Assembly: GCA_007858575.1 (NCBI GenBank) | Contig: CP042279.1 | Coordinates: forward strand, 1,736,001 to 1,800,000 | Length of the DNA: 64,000 nt | Source: Streptomyces sp. WAC08241 | GTDB taxonomy: Bacteria; Actinomycetota; Actinomycetes; Streptomycetales; Streptomycetaceae | Direction of reading: 5' to 3' | Shown: positions 35,725-45,454 of the stretch, piece after piece | How the letters are laid out: the number at the start of each line of letters is the position of its first letter | Numbering within the stretch: the stretch's first letter is position 1 | Program-made: the position numbers and the translations under genes | The notes under the pieces: model-generated | The model's input: the letters and a program-made list of their open reading frames with translations, nothing else | Database searches by the model: none | What the model was told of the DNA's origin: nothing

Positions 35725-37190
35725 TCAGTGACCGACCCGCACCACCATCACGCAGGCGTCGTCCTCGCGCGCCTCCTCGCCGAACTCCTCGACCGCCATC
35801 CGCACGCCTTCCCGCGCGTCCCGCGCGCCGGCGAGCCGGGGCCGAGGGCGAGCAGGCGTTCCGCGCCCGTGTCGTCCGTGCCGCCGTTTCGGGTCAGCCC
35901 GTCGGTGTGCAGGACGAGCAGGTCGCCCGGGAGCAGCCGGTTCTCGGCCTCGTCGTACGCGGCGCCGGCCGTCGCCCCGAGGAGGACGCCCTCGGGACGC
36001 CGGAGGGCGCGTCCCGTCCCGCCGCGGAAGAGCAGCGGGGCGGGTGGCCGGCCTGCGCCCAGGTCAGGGTCTGGGCGACGGGGTCGTACCGGCAGCACAT
36101 GGCGCTGCCGAGCGCGGGCTGTACGGAGGTCTCCAGGAGCTGGTTGAGGTGGCCCATCAGGGCGGCGGGCCGGATCCCGGCGACCGCCATGCCCCGCAGC
36201 GCGCCGAGGAGCATCGCCATGGAGGAGGTCGCGGCGACCCCGTGACCGGTCAGGTCGCCGACGGTCAGCAGGGCGTCCCCGTCCGGCAGCGCGAGCGCGT
36301 CGTACCAGTCGCCGCCGATCAGTCCGGTGCTGGCGGCCGGAGGTAGTGCGCGGCCACGTCGAGCGGGGCCGGGCCGCCGTGGGCGAAGTGCAGCGAGCCG
36401 CGCCAGGGCGGCAGGACCGCCTCCTGGAGCTCGACGGCGACCCGGCGCTCGGTGCGCTCGATGTCCCGGCTGCGCTCCAGGCCCGCCCGGCTCTCCCTGA
36501 CGGCCCGCTGGCTGCGCCGCAGTTCGCTGACGTCCCGGAGGACGGCCCACATGGAGGCGGTGCAGCCGTCGGCGTCGAGGACGGGCTCGCCCGTCATGTG
36601 GACGGTGCGCACCCGCCCGTCGGTCCGTACGATCCGGAACTCGCCGTCGATCGGCTTCCCGTCGATCAGGCAGTCCGTCACCATCCCCTGGAGGAGGGGC
36701 TGGTCCTCGGCGAAGACCATCGTGGGCATCTCGTCGAGCGACATCGGACCGCTCTCACGGGTGCGGCCGAAGATCTGGTACAGCTCTCGGACCAGCTCAC
36801 CTCGTCGGTGAGCAGGTTCCACTCGGCGCTGCCGACCCGGAGAGCAGCGCGCCAGTGCGCGCCGGTGCGGCCGCGCCGTACGCGGTGCCGGGATCGGTCG
36901 CGAACCCCGCGTGGTGGAGGTCCTCCCGCCGCCCTCCGTCCCCGGCGGGACCTCCACCGGAACGCCCGCCCGCAACTGGCCCAACTGGGCCCCGAGATCG
37001 TCGAGTTGGTGCACGGCGAGGTCGCACAGGGCGCGCTGCCACCGCTGCTGCGGGTCGTCCTCGTCCGCCACGGCGTCCCGGCGGACGGCGTCGACCTCGC
37101 CGCGCAGGCGGCGGGTCTGCGAGATCAGCGCGTCCACCGCGCCCGGCTCCGGCGGCTGGGCGGGGCGGTCCGCGAACAGAGGGACGGCAT
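35725..37190 (-). CDS. PAS-domain PP2C/SpoIIE-family serine phosphatase
   Basis: About 490 residues. After a coiled N-terminus (QTRRLRGEVDAVRRDAVADE) comes a PAS domain (FAEDQPLLQGMVTDCLIDGK, GEFRIVRTDGRVRTVHMTGE, ADGCTASMWAVLRDVSELRR). The RsbU/SpoIIE catalytic domain has ELQEAVLP, GGDWYDALALPDGDALLTVG, DLTGHGVAATSSMAMLLGAL, WAQAGHPP, LLLHTDGL-type and the final EDDACVMVVRVGH. Such enzymes dephosphorylate anti-sigma antagonists in stress switches. The start is inferred: ATG 37190 is rejoined to the frame by one base near 37178. Other breaks near 36945, 36838, 36795, 36340, 36035 and 35840. Confidence 0.87.
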
Positions 37191-37510
37191 GGCGTACTCC
37201 GATGCAGGAGCGGCGCGGCCAAGAGTGAAGAGGAGGCCCGCATACGACTGTTGCACAGCCCGGGACGGCTCGTAAGAGGTTTGGCAACACTCGATCCGGT
37301 GGTGCTTCCGGCATATGCCAAAGGCCCGGAAGGGGTGGGGAGGCCGCGAACAGAGGTTCGGCGGGAGGGGGAACTGTACGAAGCCGGCCGTGTCCGGAGC
37401 GGCGTCCGGCACCGCCTCCGTGCGCACGGCGGTTCCGGAACCCCGTGCGCGGCGGCCTCCGGACCCGGGCCGGGCGTCCGGGGCGCGGCGGGCTGCGAGA
37501 GGATGGGGCG
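37191..37510. other. 320-bp divergent intergenic region
   Basis: Lies between the phosphatase (minus) and a GNAT gene (plus). It is less GC-rich around 37230-37320, where promoters would be expected, but I find no clear box, palindrome or gene. Confidence 0.35.
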
Positions 37511-38046
37511 GTGTCCACCTCACCGAGCCCGGCCCAGGACCCCGCGCCACCGGCGGCGCGGCGACCGCTCCGCACCGAGCGGCTGCTGCTGCGGCCCGTC
37601 CGCGCCGGTGACGTTCCGGCCGTGACGCGGCTGTGGACCGATCCCGACGTACGGCGCCACCTCGGCGGCCCCGTCACCGAGCCCGTCATCCGCATCCGGC
37701 AGCGGCGGATCGTCGGGGCGCCCGGCTTCCACGCCGTGGTCCGCGCCGGGGACGGCGTCCTCCTCGGGCTCGTCACGGTGGAGGAGGGCGGGCGGAACGG
37801 CGAGACGGAGGTCTCCTACCAGTTCCTGCCCGAGCACTGGGGCACGGGTACGCGCGCGAGGCGGTCGGCGCGGCCGTCGCGCGGGCCCTGGAGAGCGCGC
37901 CCGGCGTGGTCGCGGTCACCCAGGAGGCCAACCACCGCTCCCGGCGGCTCCTGGAGGCCGTCGGCCTGGAGCACGCCGAGTCCTTCGTGGAGTGGGACGC
38001 GCACCAGGTGCTGTACCGGCGACGGCGGGGCGACGGGGCCGCCTGA
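37511..38046 (+). CDS. GNAT-family N-acetyltransferase (RimJ/RimL type)
   Basis: About 178 residues with a GTG start. The RimJ/RimL-like N-terminus reads LRTERLLLRPVRAGDVPAVT, then RLWTDPDVRRHLGG. The acetyl-CoA region is VSYQFLPEHWG-HGYAREAVGAAVA, and the end NHRSRRLLEAVGLEHAESFV fits the family. One break near 37848. Probably acetylates a protein N-terminus or small amine. Confidence 0.87.
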
Positions 38047-38070
38047 GGCCCCTCCGCCCGCCGGCGCCGT

Positions 38071-38647
38071 TCACCGCGGCCGCCCGCCCGCCGCCAGTGC
38101 CGCCACCGCCCGCTCCAGCCGCGCCGCCCTCGTCCGCGCGGTGCGGGCCTGCCAGAGGCTCAGGATCACCAGATAGCGGTCCGTCCTGTTCAACGCCTCG
38201 AAGGCCGCCGCGGCGCGGGGCTCGGCCGCCAGGGCCGCCGCGAGGTCGTCCGGCACGGTCGCCTCCTTCTGGAGGGGTACGCGGCCTCCCACCGCCCGTC
38301 CGCCCGCGCCGCCCGCACCTCGGCGAGGCCCGGCTCGCGCATCCGGCCGGCGGCGGTCAGCGCCTCGACCTGGCGCACGTTGACCTGGGACCAGAGGCTC
38401 CCGGGTCGGCGCGGGGTGATCTTCTGAGGTACGACCGCTCGTCGCGCGCTCTGCGCTTGCCGGTGATCCACCCGTGGGCGAGCGTGGCGTCCAGGATCTC
38501 CTCGGCGGTGGGCGAGGCCAGGTCCGAGCCCTTGCGGGCGAGCAGCAGCCAGATGCCCGGGGTGTCGCCGTGGTGCCTCTCCAGCCAGGCCTCCAGCTCC
38601 TCCCCGCCGCCGAACGAGATCACCGCGAGTCCCTCGACCGTCTCCAC
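38071..38647 (-). CDS. YdeI/OmpD-associated family protein
   Basis: About 192 residues. GTG start with GGGGAGG 5 nt upstream. Family signatures: LEAWLERHHGDTPGIWLLLA, TAEEILDATLAHGWITGKRR, then PGSLWSQVNVRQVEALTAAG and RMREPGLAEVRAARADGRWE. The C-terminal half is the Omdp domain (VPDDLAAALAAEPRAAAAFE, LNRTDRYLVILSLWQARTAR). Function in bacteria is poorly defined (stress or bacteriocin protection). Breaks near 38430 and 38285. Divergent from the PfkB kinase. Confidence 0.85.
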
Positions 38648-38732
38648 CCGAACCTCCCCGCACCAGGACCTGGACGGTGACACGATACGGTCGGCGGCCG
38701 GGACGTCCGCTCCCGCCCGAGGAGATCCGCCC

Positions 38733-39644
38733 ATGTCCTTCCTGGTGATCGGCGAGTGCGTCGCCGACGTCGTCCGCGCGCCCGGCACCGCCGACCGCGT
38801 CCACCCCGGCGGCAGCCCGGCCAACGTCGCGTACGGCCTCGCCCGCCTCGGCCGGGACGTCACCCTGCTCACCCAGCTCGCCGACGACCCCGCCGGGCGT
38901 CTGATCGGCGACCACCTGAGGAGCGCGGGCGTACGGGTGGAGGTCGGCGGCCTCCCCGAACGCACCCCGTCGGCCGTCGTGGGCCTCGACGCGGAGGGCC
39001 GGGCCGCGTACGCCTTCGACATCGCCTGGACGCTGGAGGCCGGGGCTGCCCGCGCGGGCGCCCGCCCATGTGCACATCGGCTCGATCGCGGCCGTCACCG
39101 CCCCCGGCGCGGCGGCCGTCCTGGCCGTGACCGAGCGGCTCCGCGACCGGGCCACGGTCAGCTACGACCCCAACGTGCGGCCCGGGCTGATGGGGAGCAC
39201 GGCTCGGCCGTCGCCCGCGTGGAGCGCTGCGTCGCCCTCGCCGACCTGGTCAAGGCGAGCGACGAGGACCTGGCCTGGCTGTATCCGGGAGAGGAGCCGG
39301 AGGCCGTCGCCGCCCGCTGGCTGGCCCTCGGTCCGGCCGTCGTCCTGGTCACCCGGGGCGCGGCCGGCTCCTTCGCCGTCACCCGGCACCACACGGTCGC
39401 CGCCGGGGCGCCCCGGGTCGACGTCGTCGACACCGTCGGCGCGGGCGACTCGTTCATGTCCGCCGTCCTGGACGCGCTGACCGTACGGGACCGGGCGGCC
39501 CTCGGCGCGCTCTCCGCCGGGGAGTTGACCGGGCTGCTCGCCCGGGCCGGAGCGGCGGCGGCCGTGACCGTCTCCCGTGCCGGGGCCCGGCCGCCGGACC
39601 GGGCCGAACTGGACGCGGCCCGCGAGGACCCGGCCGGGACGTGA
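38733..39644 (+). CDS. PfkB-family carbohydrate kinase (fructokinase-like)
   Basis: About 304 residues, RBS GAGGAG. The PfkB N-terminal signature is seen in VHPGGSPANVAYGLARLGRD and the C-terminal one in VDVVDTVGAGDSFMSAVLDA, with the catalytic GAGD aspartate. DPNVRPGLMG and KASDEDLAWLYPGEEPE are typical of fructokinases. It phosphorylates a sugar with ATP; the exact sugar is not certain. Breaks near 39050 and 39200. A 15-bp hairpin terminator follows 3 nt after the stop. Confidence 0.9.
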   Translation: MSFLVIGECVADVVRAPGTADRVHPGGSPANVAYGLARLGRDVTLLTQLADDPAGRLIGDHLRSAGVRVEVGGLPERTPSAVVGLDAEGRAAYAFDIAWTLEAGAARAGARPCAHRLDRGRHRPRRGGRPGRDRAAPRPGHGQLRPQRAARADGEHGSAVARVERCVALADLVKASDEDLAWLYPGEEPEAVAARWLALGPAVVLVTRGAAGSFAVTRHHTVAAGAPRVDVVDTVGAGDSFMSAVLDALTVRDRAALGALSAGELTGLLARAGAAAAVTVSRAGARPPDRAELDAAREDPAGT

Positions 39645-39646
39645 CA

Positions 39647-39680
39647 GCCGTGGCCCCGGAGGAATCTCCGGGGCCACGGC
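39647..39680. terminator. Strong hairpin between convergent pfkB-like and DUF805 genes
   Basis: A perfect 15-bp stem GCCGTGGCCCCGGAG with its complement around the loop GAAT. It begins directly after the kinase stop and lies 28 bp from the stop of the convergent DUF805 gene. Confidence 0.85.
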
Positions 39681-39708
39681 CACGGGTGTCGCTTCGGCGC
39701 GGGGACCG

Positions 39709-40065
39709 TCAGTAGGCCGGGGCCAGCTTCGGGTTCGGGCCGTACGCGTTCTGCTGCTGCTCGCCCTCGGTGCAGTTGAAGACCAGCAGGATGATGCCGC
39801 CGACGAACGGGACCAGGGTTATGAGGAGCCACCAGCCGGAACGGCCGGTGTCGTGGAGGCGCCGGACGGACACGCCGAGGGAGGGCAGGAAGATGCCCAG
39901 GGCGTAGAGGGCGTACAGCAGCGGGAAGGTGCCGAGCAGCAGGTCGACGGTCGCGAGGACGGCGATCGCGATCAGGTTGAAGAGCGCGAACATCCAGAAT
40001 TCCTTGCGGCGCGCTCGGCCGCTGAACACCGCGTACTTCTTGAGAACGTCGAGGTACCAGTTCAC
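39709..40065 (-). CDS. DUF805 membrane protein
   Basis: Intact, 118 residues. GTG start at 40065 preferred because GGGGGA stands just upstream and family members begin MNWYLDVLKKYAVFSGRARR. Four hydrophobic helices: FWMFALFNLIAIAVLATVDL, LLYALYALGIFLPSLGVSV, WWLLITLVPFVGGIILLVF. The RRLHDTGRSGWW motif between them is diagnostic. Function unknown. Confidence 0.9.
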   Translation of the reverse strand: MNWYLDVLKKYAVFSGRARRKEFWMFALFNLIAIAVLATVDLLLGTFPLLYALYALGIFLPSLGVSVRRLHDTGRSGWWLLITLVPFVGGIILLVFNCTEGEQQQNAYGPNPKLAPAY

Positions 40066-40274
40066 TTTGTCCCCCAAGGACTGGGCGTGCGGGCGGGAGC
40101 CTGTCCCTGTGGAGCAAGCTTTACGCAGAACTTATGTGGCCGAAAGCGGATGGGTCAATTCGTTACCTTCCAGATGCGGTTCACCCGCGGGTACGGGAAA
40201 CGGCGGCACCTCCTGGGAGTTGGGGTGCCGCCGTCACGGACGAGGATCAGCGGGGGTCGGGGCGGAGCCGGACG

Positions 40275-40715
40275 TCATGTCCTCTTGCTCTTGCTCATGA
40301 GCAGTCCGCCGGCGGTGAGGGCGAACAGGCAGACGCACGCGCCGGTGATGACGTTGCTGAGGATCATGCCCGTGTCGGGTCCCCGGGAGACGACCCACGG
40401 CGAGACGATCAGCCACGCGCCGAGCAGCAGGACCACGAAGTTCAGGTCCTGCGACCGCTCGGGGACCATCGACATGCACAGGCCGAGGACCGCGAGCGCG
40501 ATGCCGACGACCAGGTTGCTGAGGGCGAGTTCCGGCCGGGCGGCGGCGAAGTGGACCGTCCACGCGGAGATCGCGGCGTAGACGCCGGCGAGGATCACGA
40601 GCTCCTCGACCGCCGCCACCCCTCGGGTCTGGAGCATACGGGCGTATCGGTCCCGCATTTCCGGCGCGTCCGGGTGTCCCGAGATGTCACCGGGGCGATG
40701 AGAGACGTCGGCCAT
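40275..40715 (-). CDS. SPW-repeat membrane protein
   Basis: Intact, 146 residues, RBS AAGGAGG. Two repeats of the SPW type: AWTVHFAAARPELALSNLVV followed by GIALAVLGLC, and IVSPWVVSRGPDTGMILSNV followed by TGACVCLFAL. Four predicted helices with a soluble N-terminus. Function unknown; SPW proteins are common small membrane proteins in Streptomyces. Confidence 0.85.
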   Translation of the reverse strand: MADVSHRPGDISGHPDAPEMRDRYARMLQTRGVAAVEELVILAGVYAAISAWTVHFAAARPELALSNLVVGIALAVLGLCMSMVPERSQDLNFVVLLLGAWLIVSPWVVSRGPDTGMILSNVITGACVCLFALTAGGLLMSKSKRT

Positions 40716-40948
40716 GTGACTCGCCTCCTTCTGGCGTCTTGCGTGTCGGGTCGCGTGTGCGGCGAATCCGCGCCGCTGTTTCATTGTGCTCTTATCTGGC
40801 CTTTATGTGTAGTTCTGGCCCTGAGGGATGTGCACAGAATTCGGACACCGGTTGTGCCGGGTTCCGCCAAAAGGAGCCGTCCGTTCGCCGGAGACCCGGC
40901 GCAGCCCGGAAGGGAACTCGGGAATCGGCCTTCCATCGCCGGGAGCGG

Positions 40949-41085
40949 ACGACGGCGAGACCGAGGAGTTCGGACCCGGCGACTTCACGCGGGTCGAGCC
41001 CGGTCACGACGCGTGGGTCCTCGGCGACGAGTCGTGCGTGGTCCTCGACTGGGTGGGCTTCGGGGACTACGCCAAACCTGCCTGA
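40949..41085 (+). pseudogene. Remnant of a cupin-domain protein (C-terminal ~45 residues)
   Basis: The frame 40949-41085 reads DDGETEEFGPGDFTRVEPGH then DAWVLGDESCVVLDWVGFGD and YAKPA, which matches the C-terminal end of small Streptomyces cupin proteins. Upstream, in all three frames, I find no matching N-terminal cupin strands, and the open frame (from 40828) has unrelated, arginine-rich sequence. So this looks like a true gene remnant, not a frame error. It sits at the edge of the sulfatase island. Confidence 0.6.
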
Positions 41086-41154
41086 CCCGCTCGGCCCGCT
41101 CGGCCTGCTCGGTACGGCCGGCTCGTGGCCGTGCGCCTCAGTGGTGGCCGAACC

Positions 41155-42543
41155 TCACCCCTCCCACGGCACCCGGTCGTACGGGAAGGAGTCCGGGCGC
41201 CGCTGGTCGAGCGAGCGCGGTGCGGCCGGTTCGATCACCGGATCGGCCCTCCACCCGCAGCAGCCACCCGGCCAGCGCCTCCCGCAGTCCGTCGGCCACC
41301 TCCCGGTGCGAGACGAGTCCCACCAGGTTCTCCAGTTCGTACGGGTCGGAGGCCAGGTCGTACAGCTCGGTCTCCCGGTAGCGGCCGGCCGCCGGCTCGC
41401 GCCAGGCGTCGGTCCCGGGCGGCGCCGACACCACGTACTTCCACCGCTCGGTCCGCACCGCCCGGCCGACCTGGTCCTCGCTGATCTGGACGAAGACCGA
41501 CTCGGGGCGGCCCGGATCCGTCCCGCCGCCCACCAGCGGCAGCAGCGACCGGCCCTGCACCCCTCGGGCACGTCGAGGCCCACCGCCTCGACCAGCGTCG
41601 GCATCAGGTCGGCCGTGGACACCGGCCGCCGGACTAGGCCGCCGCCCCGGAAGCCGGGGCCGGTCAGCGCCCACGGCACCCGCACCGAGGAGTCGTGCGC
41701 CGACCGCTTGTACTCCGAGTTCCGCGTACGGAAGTGGGAGCCGTGGTCGGCGGTCCAGGCGAGGACCGTGTCGTCCTCGATGCCCAGGGAGCGCAGCGCG
41801 TCCCGGAGCCGGCCCACGCCCTCGTCCACCCGCTTGACCTGTCCCAGATAGCCGCCGAGGTGCCGGTGCGCGCCGCCGTGCGGGGCACCGGGGCTCAGCG
41901 CGGCGAGGTCGGGCGGCAGCCAGCGGCCTTCGTACCGCTTCCCGGTACCCGGCGGGGCCGGGTAGTCGTCCGTCGGGTTCTGGTGGTGCGGTTCGAGCAG
42001 CGAGAGGAAGAGCAGGAACGGCCGGTCGTGGTGGTCGGCGACGAACCGGATCGCCGCGTCGACGAGGGCGTCCGAGCGGTAGCCCGGCAGCCGGACCGGC
42101 TCGCCCTCCTCGTCGTGGACCACCGTGCGGTACGCGTCCGAGGTGAACTCCAGCCGGTCCGAGGCCAGCCAGTGCGCGTAGCCGCCCCGGCGCCCGGGCG
42201 GCACGGGGCCGTCCGGGTTCTCCTCGCCGGCCAGGTGCCACTTGCCGATGTAACCGGTCGCGTACCCCGCCGCGCCGAGGACCGAGGCGAGGGTGGGGAC
42301 GTCCTCCGGCAGCGGGAGGCCGTTGCGGAAGACCCCGGTGGAGGTCGGCCAGCGGCCGGTCTGCAACGCCGAACGGGCGGGCGCGCAGACCGGGTTGAGT
42401 GATCGCCCGCTCGACCAGCGTGCCCTCGCGGGCCAGCCGGTCGAACTCGGGGGTCACCCCGCCGGATTGCCGTGGACGCCCGTGGTGTCCCACCGCTGCT
42501 GGTCGGTGAGGACCACGATCACCCGGGGCGGGACGTTCGTCAT
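41155..42543 (-). CDS. Sulfatase, formylglycine type, partner of TauD-like dioxygenase
   Basis: About 463 residues, no signal peptide, so cytoplasmic. ATG overlaps the dioxygenase stop (ATGA). Metal residues in [19 protein letters not shown]; the modification motif is [20 protein letters not shown], with C-A-P-A-R as FGly precursor. Further: [65 protein letters not shown]. It hydrolyses a sulfate ester, perhaps a choline-sulfatase-like or alkyl substrate. Breaks near 42455, 42400, 41560 and 41250; repair of the last gives the end ...RVPWEG. Needs the FGE encoded at 51250. Confidence 0.9.
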
Positions 42544-43575
42544 ACGGCGGCGGTCTCCGCCGCACCGACAGCCGCACCGACAGCCGCACCGGCCGCCGCG
42601 CCGTCCGCCGCACCGGCGGCCGTGTCCGCCGCCGCGTCCGTCGTCGAGGCGCCGGAGGCGATGCCGAACGCCGGGTCCGGCACGGACTCGGGCGCGAGCA
42701 GCACCGAGGAGCGCCCGTCCACGCCGACCGGCACGTCACCGTCGATGGTCACCCGGCGCAGCTTGCGGTCGTGGTCGTCGGAGTCGTCCACCCCGTAGTG
42801 CTGGGTGGCGCGGTTGTCCCAGATGGCGACGTCGCCGACCTGCCACTGCCAGCGGACGGTGTTCTCCGGGCGCTCCACGTGCCGCTGGAAGAGGGCGAAC
42901 AGGTCCCGCGAGTCGGCGCCGGTCAGACCGCTGATCCGCTGGACGAAGTTGCCGAGCAGCAGGGTCCGCTCGCCGGTCTCCGGGTGGACCCGCACGACCG
43001 GGTGCTCGGTCAGGAACTTCGTCGAGGCGAAGACCTCGCGGAAGCGCACGAGCTGCTCGGGCAGGGCGCCGGGGCGCAGGGCCGCGTAGTCGTAGTCGTT
43101 GGAGTGCACCGCCCGCAGCCCGTCGGCCAGCTTCCGCAGCGACTCGGGGAGGTTCTCGTACGCGGTCGCCGTGTTCGCCCACAGGGTGTTGCCGCCGTAC
43201 GGCGGGATGACGATCGCGCGGAGGATCGAGAAGGCGGGGTAGGCCGGGACGAACGTCACGTCACTGTGCCACTGGTTGGCCCGGCCGCCGTAGTCCGAGT
43301 CGATCGGGAAGGAGTAACGGCCGTCGGCGGAGGGGACGGTGGGGTGGGCGACGGGCGTGCCGAGGAGCCGGCCGAACGCCTCCTGCGCCTCCTCGTCCAG
43401 GTAGCCCTGGTCCCGGAAGAAGACGACCTTGTGCGCCAGGAGCGCGGCGCGGATCTCGGCGACGGTCTCGGCGGGCAGGTCGCCGCCGAGGCGGACGCCG
43501 GAGATGACGGCGCCGAGGCGGCCGCCGACCTCTGGACGGTGATCTTCCGGGCGTCGGGGAGGTGGTGGTCGACAT
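42540..43575 (-). CDS. TauD/AtsK-family alpha-ketoglutarate dioxygenase
   Basis: About 345 residues. Fe(II)/2-oxoglutarate enzyme that oxidatively cleaves sulfate esters or sulfonates. The iron triad is visible: QWHSDVTF (H-x-D) and NRATQHYGV (distal H), and R in [10 protein letters not shown] binds 2-oxoglutarate. [17 protein letters not shown] and [20 protein letters not shown] are typical of AtsK alkylsulfatases. The C-terminal ~40 residues are a low-complexity Ala/Gly/Thr tail of near-repeats, unusual for the family. One break near 43530. First gene of a two-gene operon with the sulfatase. Confidence 0.9.
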
Positions 43576-44152
43576 GACGTGTCCTTTCGGGAAGTGCGGT
43601 TCAGGAGCCCCGGAGCGGGTCCGGAGCAATTAATCTCGGAGAGGAAGTAATGAGGCGACGGGTGGGCCGGTGTGGACGTGCGCGTCCGTCGTGCGCCCGC
43701 GCCGTCCGGGCCCGTGGAGCGGGGTGAAGGGCCCGGAGCGGTGCGGATCGGGACGGTGCGGACCGGGTGCGGGAGGACGCTGTTCGGATGCGGCGGATCC
43801 GGAAGGACCGGACCACGGGAGCGGGACCGGCGGACCGGTCGCGCGAGGAGTCGCGAGGGTCAGGCGCCGCAGAGGGCGGGACAGGAGGAGGTCGCGAACA
43901 TGTCCCGGAGCCTGGCAGCGGCCGCCGCCGCGCGTCAAGCGCCCGTCCGCTCCCCGAACGGCCGCCCCGATGGTTGAATCGGCGCCTGCCCGGCGCCGCC
44001 GATCCGGCTTCCCCCACCCCGCCGAACCCCGCGTGACCAGCGATGATCCCCTTCCGGCAGGGGAACGCGTCCGGTACCGGACGGCGGAGGACGGCCGCGC
44101 CGGCGACCGCCCGGGATTTCACACCGCCGCAACAGTGACCAGAGAGGCACCC
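43576..44152. other. Central regulatory gap of the organosulfate island
   Basis: 577 bp between the divergent dioxygenase and ROK genes. It includes an AT-rich patch AATTAATCTC near 43627. Two mini-ORFs could be cysteine leader peptides: 43650-43727 plus (25 residues, two Cys, ribosome site AGAGGAAG) and 43860-43901 minus (13 residues, MFATSSCPALCGA, weak ribosome site). No full gene is supported. Confidence 0.35.
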
Positions 44153-45378
44153 ATGACCACGAGCACCCCGCACGGCTCCCGGATGGCCGGTGACGGCAGA
44201 CGCGAGACGAACGCCGCCACCGTCCTGCGGACCGTCCTCGACCACGGACCGGTCGCCCGCAGCGCCGTCGCCCGGCTCTCCGGCCTCAGCCCCGCCGCCG
44301 TCTCGCGCCAGGCCACCGACCTCACCCGGCTCGGCCTCCTGCGCGAGCTGCCCGAACTCGCCGGGGCGGGGAGTGGGGCGGCCCCAGATCCCCGTCGACC
44401 TGCACGTCGGCGCCACCGGAGGACCCGTCGTCGGCGGCGTCCACCTCGGCGTGCCCGGTTCGACCTTCGCCCTCGTCGACCTGCGCGGCCGGGTCCTGGC
44501 CCGCCACACCCACGCGCACGAGGGCATCGCGCCGGACGCCCTGCCCGGGGAACTCGCCCGCGCTGCGCGGCTTCCTCGACGAGCACGTCCGGAGCCGCCC
44601 CTGCTCGGGGTCGGCGCCGCGATCGGCGGCTGGGTGGACCCGGCCGAAGGGGTGGTGGTCCGGCACGACGCCCTCGGCTGGCGCCGCCGGCCGCTCGCCG
44701 CCGAACTCGCCCGCGGCCTCGGCGGACGGACCGTGCGCCTGGACAACCACGCCCGCTCCATCGCCCAGTCGGAGATCCTCTTCGGCCGGCCCGCCGCCCG
44801 CCGCAGCCTCGTGCACCTCTTCGTCGGCAACGTCGTCGACGCGGCCGTCGGACTCGCCGGGGTCGTGCACCAGGGGCCCGGGGCGGCGGCCGGCGACGTG
44901 GCGCACCTGCCCGTACCGGACTCCACGGCCCCTGCCCCTGCGGGCGTTCGGGCTGTCTGGAGGCGACCGCGTCGAACACCGCCCTCGGGCGCACCGCCGT
45001 GCGCCGCGGCATCGTGCCCGAGCCCGACACCTCCCTGGTGGTGGACGCGGCGGCGGCCGGGGACCGGCGCGCCGACCGGCTGCTGCGCGAACGGGCCCGC
45101 GCGGTCGGCCGCGCGGTGGCGCTCCTGCTCGACGTCCTCAACCCCGACCTGGTCGTCGTGACCGAGCAGGCCAGCGTCATCGAACCGGACTACCTGGAGG
45201 AGATCCGGGGGCCGCGATCGACCTCTCGCACGTCTGCGGAGACCCCGAACGCATCGTCAGTCCACATGCCGGACCGGCCACGCTGCCCGTCGCGGCGGGC
45301 ACGGTTCTGCTGAATCCCCTGTTCAGGAGGCCTCTTGAGACCTTCGAAGAGCTCCTGCCGACAGGGGCGGACGACTGA
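44153..45378 (+). CDS. ROK-family transcriptional regulator
   Basis: About 408 residues, RBS AGAGAGG. N-terminal winged HTH: TNAATVLRTVLDHGPVARSA then RLSGLSPAAVSRQATDLTRL. The ROK sugar-kinase-like domain follows with LLGVGAAIGGWVDPAEGVVV, RLDNHARSIAQSEILFG and the zinc motif CPCGRSGCLEA. Breaks near 44370, 44570, 44940 and 45212. It sits between the two arms of the sulfatase island and 16 bp from the palindrome at the next promoter, so it is the natural candidate regulator. ROK ligands are usually sugars, which would fit sulfated sugars. Confidence 0.88.
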
Positions 45379-45394
45379 TGTCGTCTCGGCATGC

Positions 45395-45412
45395 GGTCAA
45401 CGCCGGTTGACC
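45395..45412. promoter_or_regulatory. Palindrome overlapping the -35 box of the leader/ABC promoter
   Basis: GGTCAACGCCGGTTGACC has perfect 7-bp arms with a 4-nt spacer. Its right arm contains TTGACC, the likely -35. A repressor bound here would block the promoter. The ROK protein encoded just upstream is the first candidate. Confidence 0.65.
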
Positions 45413-45436
45413 ACTGCGCGAAGCCGCTGTCATATT
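45407..45436 (+). promoter_or_regulatory. Predicted housekeeping promoter for the leader peptide and ABC-FGE-sulfatase operon
   Basis: TTGACC (45407-45412) and CATATT (45431-45436) are separated by 18 bp. Expected initiation is about 45443, giving a very short leader before the leader-peptide ATG at 45455. The -10 match to TANNNT is only fair. Confidence 0.5.
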
Positions 45437-45454
45437 GCTCCCGTGAATCCGGAC

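Noticed and set aside
40828-40948. N-terminal part of the cupin-like frame as a real protein
   Set aside because: It is arginine- and proline-rich with no resemblance to cupin strands and no ribosome site.
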